Below are positions 1 through 5,358 of a DNA stretch of 6,115 bases, piece by piece. Source of the DNA: Nocardioidaceae bacterium (GTDB taxonomy: Bacteria; Actinomycetota; Actinomycetes; Propionibacteriales; Nocardioidaceae). A model generated the notes under the pieces. The model saw only the letters and a program-made list of their open reading frames with translations. It was not told the origin of the DNA and made no database searches. Made by a program: the position numbers and the translations under genes. The stretch spans positions 1 to 6,115 of the forward strand of contig JACCZJ010000309.1 of the NCBI GenBank assembly GCA_013696065.1, given 5' to 3'. How positions within the stretch are numbered: position 1 is the stretch's first letter; each line of letters opens with the position of its first letter.

Positions 1-795
1 CTCGGCGGGAGCCAGCTCGGTGCCTATGCCCTGTCAGAAGCACAGGCCGGATCAGACGTTTCGGCTATCGCGACCAAGGCAGTGCGCGACGGCGATGAAT
101 ACGTCCTCAACGGCACCAAAGCCTGGATCAGCCACGGTCCCCACGCAGATTTTTGGCTGTTGTTCGCCCGTACGTCGGCCGACCCAAAGGCCGGCCTGTC
201 CGCGTTCCATGTGCCAGCTGGCACCGGCGGCATCAGTTTCGGCGCTCCAGAAAAGAAGATGGGAATGGCGGCGTCGACCACCACCCAACTGATCCTCGAT
301 GAGGCGCGCATCCCGGTTGATCTACGTCTCGGCGAGGAGGGGCAGGGCATGGCGATTGCCCTGGCTGCCTTGGACTCTGGACGCCTTGGCATTGCTGCCT
401 GCGCCACTGGTTTGGCTCAGGGAGCACTCGACCTCGCAGTGGGTTACGCCAAGGAGCGCCACCAGTTCGGCCGGGCGATCGCAGAGTTCCAGGGTTTGCA
501 GTTCCTGTTGGCTGATATGGCGACAGCGGTGGAGACCGCCAGAGCGACATACCTGTTGGCTGCTCGGCTCAAGGACGCCGACAGGGCATTCAGCCGGCAA
601 GCCTCGATCGCCAAACTGGTCGCTACCGACGCGGCGATGAAAGTCACGACAGACGCTGTGCAGGTGCTGGGCGGCTACGGCTACACCCGGGACTTCCCTG
701 CTGAGCGCTACATGCGTGAAGCAAAGGTGACACAAATCTTCGAAGGCACCAATCAGATCCAGCGGATGGTCATCGCTCGCTCACTCCTACGCTGA
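1..795 (+). CDS. Acyl-CoA dehydrogenase, C-terminal part (5' end outside window)
   Basis: FAD-dependent enzyme that introduces the alpha,beta double bond into an acyl-CoA, passing electrons to electron-transfer flavoprotein; cytoplasmic, in fatty-acid or branched-chain amino-acid breakdown. The frame is open from base 1, giving 264 residues to the TGA at 793-795. Families run about 380 residues, so roughly 120 N-terminal residues are missing. Near the start is the first family signature (ALSEAQAGSD, residues 10-19), followed by the beta-domain stretch with NGTKAWISHG. The C-terminal helical domain carries QVLGGYGYTRDFPAERYMRE and then IFEGTNQIQ, whose Glu (codon 742-744) is in the place of the catalytic base of short-chain and related acyl-CoA dehydrogenases. 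All core motifs present look intact. The chain-length specificity cannot be read from this fragment. Its last 9 bp overlap the 3' end of the convergent DUF4032 gene. Confidence 0.95.
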   Translation, partial: LGGSQLGAYALSEAQAGSDVSAIATKAVRDGDEYVLNGTKAWISHGPHADFWLLFARTSADPKAGLSAFHVPAGTGGISFGAPEKKMGMAASTTTQLILDEARIPVDLRLGEEGQGMAIALAALDSGRLGIAACATGLAQGALDLAVGYAKERHQFGRAIAEFQGLQFLLADMATAVETARATYLLAARLKDADRAFSRQASIAKLVATDAAMKVTTDAVQVLGGYGYTRDFPAERYMREAKVTQIFEGTNQIQRMVIARSLLR

Positions 796-2079
796 GTGAA
801 TTGCCTCGCCTGGCTCTGCAAAAGCAGCCTCATCGTCATCGACCTCTACGTCGTCCTCTCCGTAGTTGTCACGGCTCGCGGCGAGTCTGGCAAGACCTGC
901 CGGTTCGGGGAGGTGACTTTCGAAGTAGTCGCGGGCTGTCTCGAAGATGTCGATCTCGTGTCCGGCCTGCTCGGACAGATACCAGCGGTGCTCGAGGATC
1001 TCGTGGAAGACCTCCGCGGCGTCAATGGGTGAGCGTCGGTCGGCGGGTGCCATCATCATGATCGGTTCGTAGATCTCGGTCAGCCAACGGTGCGCGACGA
1101 GCGCAGGGTCTTCGCGCTGAAGGTCGAAGTGCGCAGCATAGGCATCGAGGTCGTTGAGCAGGCGACGGGCCTGATTCTCCTCCACGTCGAGACCGGTCAG
1201 GCCTTGGAGTCGTCGCCTGTGGTGGTCGGCATCCACGACCTTGGGTTGAATGCGCGCCGTCGCACCGTCCCAGTCGGTGATGATGTCGAGCTCGTCCACG
1301 TCGAAGCCCAACTCGTTGAGCCTCTCGATGCGCAGCTGGATGCGCCACATCTCGGAGGTCGTGAAATCCTCGACGCCGGTCAGCTCACTCCACAATGCTT
1401 GATAACGATCGAGCACGCGGTCCACGATCTCATGCGGTTCGAGGGACTCATCCATAAACCCACCGGCCTGCAGATCGAGCATCTCGGCGAAGAGGTTGGT
1501 GGTCCCGATATCCAGGTCGTGACCCCGTTGACCGTCGCTCAACGTGTCGTGCAGCTCGCCTGTCTCGGCATCAACGAGGTATGCCGCGAACTCGCCTGCC
1601 GAGCGGCGGAACAACGTGTTGGACAAGGAGCAGTCGCCCCAAAAGAAACCCGCCAGGTGTAGCCGTGTCAACAGCACCACCAGCGCATCCACAAGCCTCG
1701 GCATCGTATCGGTTCGCACCCCTCGCGAGAAGATCTCTCGATAAGGCATGGAGGCGTGCAGGTGGCGGGTGATCAGACTCGATTCGATCTCCTCACCCGC
1801 GGGGCTCTGCCTTCCCGTCACCACCCCGATCGGCTCAACCGCTGGGGCTTTGATGCGTCGCAGATCTCTGAGGAGTCGGTACTCGCGCATCGCGATCGGC
1901 TCGCGGGTTTCCTTCACCGCGAAGACGTGATTGTCGAGCCGCACGAATCGGACGATGTGACGGGAGAGTCCACGGGGCAGCGGAACGACGAAGTCGCCCC
2001 CCCACTCCTCCAGGGGTAGGTGCCAGGGCAGCGAGACCAAGCCAGGATGCGGACTGGTCGCGAGGATGCGCAGAGCCAT
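787..2079 (-). CDS. DUF4032 domain protein with kinase-like (LPS-kinase-type) N-terminal domain
   Basis: A 430-residue protein of the actinobacterial family usually labelled DUF4032 or lipopolysaccharide kinase; its substrate is unknown. The N-terminal half looks like a protein-kinase-like fold: FAVKE with Lys56 as candidate ATP-binding lysine, MREYRLL with Glu66 as helix-C partner, then the catalytic loop FFWGDCSLSNTLF with Asp149 and Asn154 in the D-x4-N spacing, and LVDAETGE with Asp170 in the place of the DFG aspartate. The second half (about residues 200-395) is rich in Trp, Glu and His and should be the DUF4032 part; the last 25 residues are very acidic. I chose ATG 2079 because a GGAAGGA site lies 7 nt upstream and homologous-looking sequence begins there (MALRILATSPHPG). 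The frame stays open 49 codons further upstream, but that stretch has no domain character. No signal peptide or membrane segment. The family name implies LPS modification, which is unlikely in a Gram-positive; the true role is open. Confidence 0.87.
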   Translation of the reverse strand: MALRILATSPHPGLVSLPWHLPLEEWGGDFVVPLPRGLSRHIVRFVRLDNHVFAVKETREPIAMREYRLLRDLRRIKAPAVEPIGVVTGRQSPAGEEIESSLITRHLHASMPYREIFSRGVRTDTMPRLVDALVVLLTRLHLAGFFWGDCSLSNTLFRRSAGEFAAYLVDAETGELHDTLSDGQRGHDLDIGTTNLFAEMLDLQAGGFMDESLEPHEIVDRVLDRYQALWSELTGVEDFTTSEMWRIQLRIERLNELGFDVDELDIITDWDGATARIQPKVVDADHHRRRLQGLTGLDVEENQARRLLNDLDAYAAHFDLQREDPALVAHRWLTEIYEPIMMMAPADRRSPIDAAEVFHEILEHRWYLSEQAGHEIDIFETARDYFESHLPEPAGLARLAASRDNYGEDDVEVDDDEAAFAEPGEAIHSA

Positions 2080-2086
2080 AGCAGCA

Positions 2087-2093
2087 TCCTTCC
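2087..2093 (-). promoter_or_regulatory. Ribosome binding site of the DUF4032 gene
   Basis: Read on the minus strand this is GGAAGGA, with 7 nt between it and the ATG at 2079-2077. It decides the start: the more distal in-frame ATG at 2226 would add 49 residues without any family resemblance. Confidence 0.7.
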
Positions 2094-2241
2094 ACCGTTC
2101 TTGCTTCAGCTCGCCCGCTGGGTAAGCATTCCTGCTGATGCCGGTTTCCCGGGTCAAACCACGAGTGAGCTGAGAGACTGGACAGGCTAGACAGACGTAT
2201 TCCTGGGATCGCTGATGCCGAAGCATTCGCTCGCCAGGGCT

Positions 2242-2250
2242 GAGGGGGAG
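2242..2250 (+). promoter_or_regulatory. Probable ribosome binding site for the sulfatase (ATT start at 2253)
   Basis: GAGGGGGAG is the only purine-rich Shine-Dalgarno-like run before the sulfatase. Its GAGG (2242-2245) is 7 nt before ATT 2253. The next in-frame ATG, at 2304, is over 50 nt away and has no such site in front of it. This argues that translation starts upstream of 2304. Confidence 0.5.
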
Positions 2251-2303
2251 TCATTACTAGGCGAGTCGCATCACGCCGTCTGACGGCAAGCGCGTTCGTT
2301 GCA

Positions 2304-3815
2304 ATGCTCACGGTGGCAATGGCTGCGTCTAGCTTCGGCGGACCTGTAGACCCCGCGCAGGCCGGTGCTCTGATCAGCGGCGGGCGGGAGCCTCAGCCTT
2401 ACCCCGAGGGCGTGCTCGACACCAGGGTGAGGTCGGGCCCTCAAGTCAAACCCAACGTGATCATGTTCCTCACCGACGACATGAGGGCCGACGATATGCA
2501 GTACCTGCCTGCCGTGCAGCAGTTGCTTGTGCAGCGAGGGGTCAACTTCACCAACGCGCTCGCAGCCAACTCGCTGTGCTGCCCTGCCCGGGCAAGTCTG
2601 TTGACTGGGCAGCAGTCGCACAATCACAGGGTCATGAGCAATGTCGTCCGCGAGTTCGGCGGGTGGCAGACGTTCAAGGAACTCAACGACCAGGAGAACC
2701 TGCTGCCTGTGTGGCTGCAAGACGCTGGCTATCGAACCTGGCACATCGGCAAGCATCTCAACGGATTCCGGGAACTCGAACCTCAGCCGGGCTGGGATTA
2801 CTGGAACGCCACCGTGGCGGGTGCCACGAATTACGAGGACTGGGCGGTCTCCGTGAACGGCACCTATGTCGAGTATCACGACTCCTATCAAGAGATCGTG
2901 GCTCGGGAGCAACTGCTCGAGGCTGTAGACGCCTACTCGCCATCCTCCCAACCGTTTTTCATGTGGGACAGCGCTCTGGCGCCTCATGGGCATCAGAGCG
3001 CCACGCGGGGCGGAAGTCCCCGGGCTGAGCCTCAGCATGCCGGCAGCTATAGCGGATTCCCCTTCCCGGTTTCACCCGCCGTCGGCGAGGAGGACGTCAC
3101 CGACAAGCCGGCATGGGTGGCGCAGGAGGAGGACCCCGGGTCCGAAGAGGTCCACCTCGTCAACCGCGCCAGGCGGATCGAGGCGCTGCTCAGCGTGGAT
3201 GACACGGTCCGTCAGACAGTTCGGGCGTTGCGTCAAAACGGCGACTACGCCCAGACGGTCTTCATCTTCACATCTGACAATGGGTTTTCCCTGTGGGAGC
3301 ACCGACACCATGGCAAGAACGTGCCCCACGAGGAGTCGATCCGTATCCCGTTGGTCATCGCCGGTCCCGGTTTCACTCCAGGCACGACTGTCGAGGCGCC
3401 GGTGGCGTTGACCGACGTGACGGCCACGATCCTTGATCTCGCCGGTGCCCGCAGTGGCTTGACCGCCGACGGTCTTTCCACCGTGGACATGGACACCGAT
3501 CTGACACTGGGTCAAGACCGCCCGATCGGCTTGGAGGGCGGGGTTGCCGCTCTCCCGAATTCGGCTGCACTTCCGACCGACGAGCGGCACCGGTTCTACT
3601 GGGGTGCCCGCTGGGGGAACTTCAAGTATGTCGAGTACGCCACAGGGGAGAAGGAGTTCTATAACCTCCGCGTCGACCCCTATGAGCTCACCAACCGTTA
3701 TCGGCCTGAATCGAACGCCACGGTGACCCAGCAACGGCTGGCTGCATGGGTGCAGACCCACAAAGATTGTGGGGGCAGCGCATGCAACGACCCGCTCCCG
3801 CGCCTCTCCAGGTAG
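2304..3815 (+). CDS. Secreted type I sulfatase (G6S/arylsulfatase-like)
   Basis: Formylglycine-dependent sulfatase that hydrolyses sulfate esters, probably outside the cell membrane. Counting from ATG 2304 (503 residues): TDDMRADD with Asp58 and Asp59 as metal ligands; LCCPARASLLTG, where Cys92 opens the C-x-P-x-R motif and would be oxidised to formylglycine by FGE; GKHLNG with Lys150; LAPHG with His228; TSDNG with Asp325 and Asn326; HGKNVPHEES with Lys338. These are the full set of type I sulfatase active-site residues. The CCPARASLLTG and GWDYWNA stretches resemble N-acetylglucosamine-6-sulfatases most, so a sulfated sugar is a reasonable but unproven substrate. The C-terminal subdomain has FYNLRVDPYELTN, and Cys489 and Cys494 could form a disulfide. 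A basic region just upstream (2253-2303) completes a Sec signal peptide with likely cleavage after AQA (residues 18-20), so the true start is probably ATT 2253 (520 residues). No FGE gene or transporter is nearby. It stops 7 bp from the stop of soxR. Confidence 0.93.
   Translation: MLTVAMAASSFGGPVDPAQAGALISGGREPQPYPEGVLDTRVRSGPQVKPNVIMFLTDDMRADDMQYLPAVQQLLVQRGVNFTNALAANSLCCPARASLLTGQQSHNHRVMSNVVREFGGWQTFKELNDQENLLPVWLQDAGYRTWHIGKHLNGFRELEPQPGWDYWNATVAGATNYEDWAVSVNGTYVEYHDSYQEIVAREQLLEAVDAYSPSSQPFFMWDSALAPHGHQSATRGGSPRAEPQHAGSYSGFPFPVSPAVGEEDVTDKPAWVAQEEDPGSEEVHLVNRARRIEALLSVDDTVRQTVRALRQNGDYAQTVFIFTSDNGFSLWEHRHHGKNVPHEESIRIPLVIAGPGFTPGTTVEAPVALTDVTATILDLAGARSGLTADGLSTVDMDTDLTLGQDRPIGLEGGVAALPNSAALPTDERHRFYWGARWGNFKYVEYATGEKEFYNLRVDPYELTNRYRPESNATVTQQRLAAWVQTHKDCGGSACNDPLPRLSR
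3757..3773. repeat. Perfect 7-bp inverted repeat (hairpin) near the sulfatase 3' end
   Basis: CCCACAA (3757-3763), loop AGA, TTGTGGG (3767-3773) form a perfect 7-bp stem with a 3-nt loop. It lies inside the sulfatase coding region, 40 bp before its stop codon, and about 50 bp beyond the soxR stop on the other strand. There is no T-run on either side, so it is not a standard intrinsic terminator, but in a 7-bp convergent gap it is the only obvious place for transcripts from either side to be slowed. Confidence 0.5.
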
Positions 3816-3822
3816 CCGGCTC

Positions 3823-4323
3823 TCATCGCCCTTCAGACTCGGCGAGCCCGGCGCGCTGTGGAAACGGGGACGGGGGGTCCTGAGTGGCCAGCCACGCCGG
3901 TCCCGACTGGGTCCTTCCGACGACATCATTGGGGTTGGCCAGCGAGCACTTGCGCAGGCTCAGGCATCCGCAGCCCACGCAGCCGGTCAGTTGGGACTTG
4001 AGCAGCTCAAGATCAGCGATCTGGCGGTCGATTCGTACGGTCCAGCGTTCGGCGACACGCGCCCAGTCCGCCTTCGTCGGCGTCCGTCCGGCGGGTAAAG
4101 CGCTCAACGCCATCTTGACCTCGTCGAGAGAAAGCCCCACCCGCTGGGCAGCTCGGATGAACGCGATCCGGCGCAGCATGTGGCGCGGGTAGCGGCGCTG
4201 ATTACCGCTGGTCCGGTCAGCTTCGATGAGTCCCACGGTCTCGTAAAAGCGCAGTGCGGATGCCGCAACCCCTGAGCGACGAGACAGCTCGCCGATCGTG
4301 AGGTATGCAGGCATCCGCACCAT
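3823..4323 (-). CDS. soxR: Redox-sensitive transcriptional regulator SoxR (MerR family)
   Basis: Dimeric MerR-family activator whose [2Fe-2S] cluster is oxidised by redox-cycling compounds, which switches on promoters by distorting the spacer between -35 and -10. The 166-residue product has an N-terminal winged helix-turn-helix (about residues 7-50: YLTIGELSRRSGV, then LRFYETVGLIEADR and the wing around RRYPR), a dimerisation helix (about 85-112), and the cluster motif GCVGCGCLSLRKC with Cys115, Cys118, Cys120 and Cys126 in exact C-x2-C-x-C-x5-C spacing. Length is close to the E. coli protein (about 154), with a slightly longer Pro-rich tail. In actinomycetes SoxR controls a few oxidoreductase and transporter genes rather than soxS. 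Start is uncertain: ATG 4323 or ATG 4314 three codons on; neither has a good ribosome binding site. It lies 38 bp downstream of csbD on the same strand. No SoxR operator was found in the window. Confidence 0.95.
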   Translation of the reverse strand: MVRMPAYLTIGELSRRSGVAASALRFYETVGLIEADRTSGNQRRYPRHMLRRIAFIRAAQRVGLSLDEVKMALSALPAGRTPTKADWARVAERWTVRIDRQIADLELLKSQLTGCVGCGCLSLRKCSLANPNDVVGRTQSGPAWLATQDPPSPFPQRAGLAESEGR

Positions 4324-4361
4324 GTGGGCCAGTGCAACGTGTTGAACGCTGCAGAGGGTGG

Positions 4362-4535
4362 CTACTTGTTGAAAGCGTCCTTCACCTTTTCGCCAGCCTG
4401 CTTGAGGTCCGCTTTGGACTGGTCGCTCTTCCCTTCGGCCTCCAGGCTCTTGTCGTCAGACTTGTCGCCGGCAGTCTCCTTCACCTTGCCAGCGGCTTTT
4501 TCTGCAGCATTGCTGACCTTGTCTTCCATGCCCAT
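4362..4535 (-). CDS. CsbD family stress protein
   Basis: A 57-residue, highly charged, Lys/Glu/Ala-rich protein with the CsbD pattern: MGMEDKVSNAAEKAAGKVKE, then ETAGDKSDDKSLEAEGK, then KADLKQAGEKVKDAF. Such proteins are small, soluble and probably helical or disordered. CsbD of Bacillus is a sigma-B general-stress protein of unknown biochemical role, and homologues are widespread in bacteria. ATG 4535 is chosen because a strong GGAGGAA site precedes it; an in-frame ATG at 4586 would add 17 unrelated residues, and the ATG two codons downstream lacks a well-spaced site. No Cys or Trp, no signal peptide. It stands after the SDR gene (126-bp gap) and before soxR (38 bp), so soxR may be read from the csbD promoter. 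The family call is firm; the function in this organism is not known. Confidence 0.92.
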   Translation of the reverse strand: MGMEDKVSNAAEKAAGKVKETAGDKSDDKSLEAEGKSDQSKADLKQAGEKVKDAFNK

Positions 4536-4541
4536 GACAAC

Positions 4542-4548
4542 TTCCTCC
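4542..4548 (-). promoter_or_regulatory. Strong ribosome binding site of csbD-like gene
   Basis: On the minus strand this reads GGAGGAA, near-perfect complement to the 16S rRNA 3' end, and its GGAGG is 8 nt from ATG 4535. It is the best Shine-Dalgarno sequence in the window, in keeping with a protein made in quantity. Confidence 0.8.
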
Positions 4549-4639
4549 GTGTCGAGTGAGTGCAACTGATGGTTCCTGCCTACCACGTCGGAGCGCAGTA
4601 AGCACGGGATGCCGGTGGATGTTTGCGGTATGCCGGGTC

Positions 4640-4670
4640 AAAAAACCAGCTGCCGGCGCCGTCAGTCGGC
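4640..4670 (-). terminator. Possible rho-independent terminator after the SDR gene
   Basis: On the minus strand, GCCGACTG (4670-4663) can pair with CAGCTGGT (4652-4645) apart from one A-C mismatch and two G-U pairs. A second GC-rich palindrome, CGGCGCCG, lies in the loop. A run of six T (4645-4640) follows directly. The stem overlaps the SDR stop codon. The stem is imperfect, so this is moderate evidence only, but six T in a row is unusual in this GC-rich DNA and the position fits the end of the OYE-SDR transcript. Confidence 0.4.
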
Positions 4671-5348
4671 TCGTGTGGAGGAGTGCTCGCTGCGGCCGTC
4701 GAAGCGGACCTCCGCCTCCCAGAACTCGCTTTCACTCTGACTGGCCGTGTAAATGGCTTCCGCGATCAGCGCAGGGTCGAATGCTGTTCCCGGCCTGATG
4801 GTGCCAGCGACCGTGAGCGAACAGGCACGAATCTCGTCAGCCGCGAGCCGCGCATCAAGAGCGGTCACAAGATTTCGAAGCGCCGCCTTTTGCACTCCGA
4901 GCGAGGCGGCTCGTTTCGATGGCTTGTCCGCCGAACCGCCCCCTGTTGCCGTGACGCGCGCGCCAGGTTGCATGAAGGGTCGAGCCGCCTGGACGGCGGT
5001 GAGAAGGCTGGCCACGCCAAGGCGGACGTCTGCCAGCAGCTCGTCTGCTGTGAGCTCGAGGGCGTCCTTGTCGGTGTATGCGCTGGGGTTGAAATGCACG
5101 TGCTTGACCTCACCTGACTGTCGGGCGAATGCCGTGATTGCTCTGGCCAGAGCATCGCTGTCAGTCACGTCTACAGGCGACCAGCCGGTGGTCAGGCCCT
5201 CACTTTGAAGCTGGCGGCCAAGTGACTCGAGCTTCGCGGGGTCGCGGGCGACCAGCGCGCAGTCGTAGCCGGCTTGCCCGAACCGGCGTGCAACGGCCGT
5301 GCCGATGCCAGGTCCGGCTCCGATTACCACGATCAGCGGGTTCGCCAT
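4662..5348 (-). CDS. Short-chain dehydrogenase/reductase (SDR) family protein with degenerate active site
   Basis: Rossmann-fold protein of 228 residues. The nucleotide-binding loop is GAGPGIG (residues 10-16), a variant of TGxxxGIG. Arg35 after the second strand (LVARD) suggests NADP(H), and Asp60 in PVDVTD is the usual adenine contact. The NNAG motif is changed to FNPSA (86-90). The catalytic YxxxK reads LGVQK (150-154): the Lys is kept but Tyr is Leu, and the Ser normally about 13 residues earlier falls in a Gly run (TGGGS, 135-139). Such non-classical SDRs exist in actinobacteria and proteobacteria, often named only as SDR family oxidoreductase. It may be a reductase with another mechanism, or a nucleotide-binding protein without classical activity. 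Start ATG 5348 gives the normal first strand (PLIVVIGAG) at once; no strong ribosome binding site. It begins 10 bp after the stop of the ene-reductase gene, so the two form an operon and may be translationally coupled. Confidence 0.9.
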   Translation of the reverse strand: MANPLIVVIGAGPGIGTAVARRFGQAGYDCALVARDPAKLESLGRQLQSEGLTTGWSPVDVTDSDALARAITAFARQSGEVKHVHFNPSAYTDKDALELTADELLADVRLGVASLLTAVQAARPFMQPGARVTATGGGSADKPSKRAASLGVQKAALRNLVTALDARLAADEIRACSLTVAGTIRPGTAFDPALIAEAIYTASQSESEFWEAEVRFDGRSEHSSTRAD

Positions 5349-5358
5349 AGGGCTGATG

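Larger units (their letters stand above)
2080..2252. other. Divergent intergenic region between the DUF4032 and sulfatase genes
   Basis: This 173-bp stretch must hold the promoters of both flanking genes, which point away from each other. On the minus strand a TTGACC hexamer (2157-2152) could be a -35 for the DUF4032 gene, but the sequence 17-18 nt further on (around 2134-2128, AGGAAT) is a poor -10. No convincing -35/-10 pair is seen for the sulfatase. An imperfect 9-bp tandem (CTGGACAGG at 2178-2186, CTAGACAGA at 2187-2195, 7 of 9 identical) is the only repeat I noticed. The frame upstream of the DUF4032 start happens to be open here and is judged non-coding. Confidence 0.45.

Noticed and set aside
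1090..1662. Long plus-strand open frame (190 codons) opposite the DUF4032 gene
   Set aside because: It is the antisense of a well-supported gene in high-GC DNA, shows no recognisable motif and has no convincing start signal; open antisense frames of this size are usual here.
2080..2226. N-terminal extension of the DUF4032 protein by 49 residues to an ATG at 2226
   Set aside because: A good ribosome binding site and family-like sequence occur at ATG 2079; the extension has no domain character and would fill the whole promoter region shared with the divergent sulfatase.
2271..3038. Minus-strand open frame (255 codons) opposite the sulfatase
   Set aside because: The plus-strand frame carries all sulfatase catalytic motifs; the antisense product has no recognisable domain.
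3072..3929. Minus-strand open frame (285 codons) opposite the sulfatase end and soxR tail
   Set aside because: It overlaps two clearly real genes, one of them on the same strand in another frame, and has no motif of its own.
4324..4361. CAAC-GT-GTTG inverted repeat between csbD and soxR as a SoxR operator
   Set aside because: The arms are only 4 bp and lack the TCAAG-type half-sites of known SoxR boxes; it also lies downstream of csbD, not at a visible promoter.
4401..4408. CTTGAGG on the plus strand in csbD as a SoxR half-site
   Set aside because: Only one half-site is present, with no matching CCTCAAG arm at the right distance, and it encodes the conserved DLKQAG stretch of CsbD.
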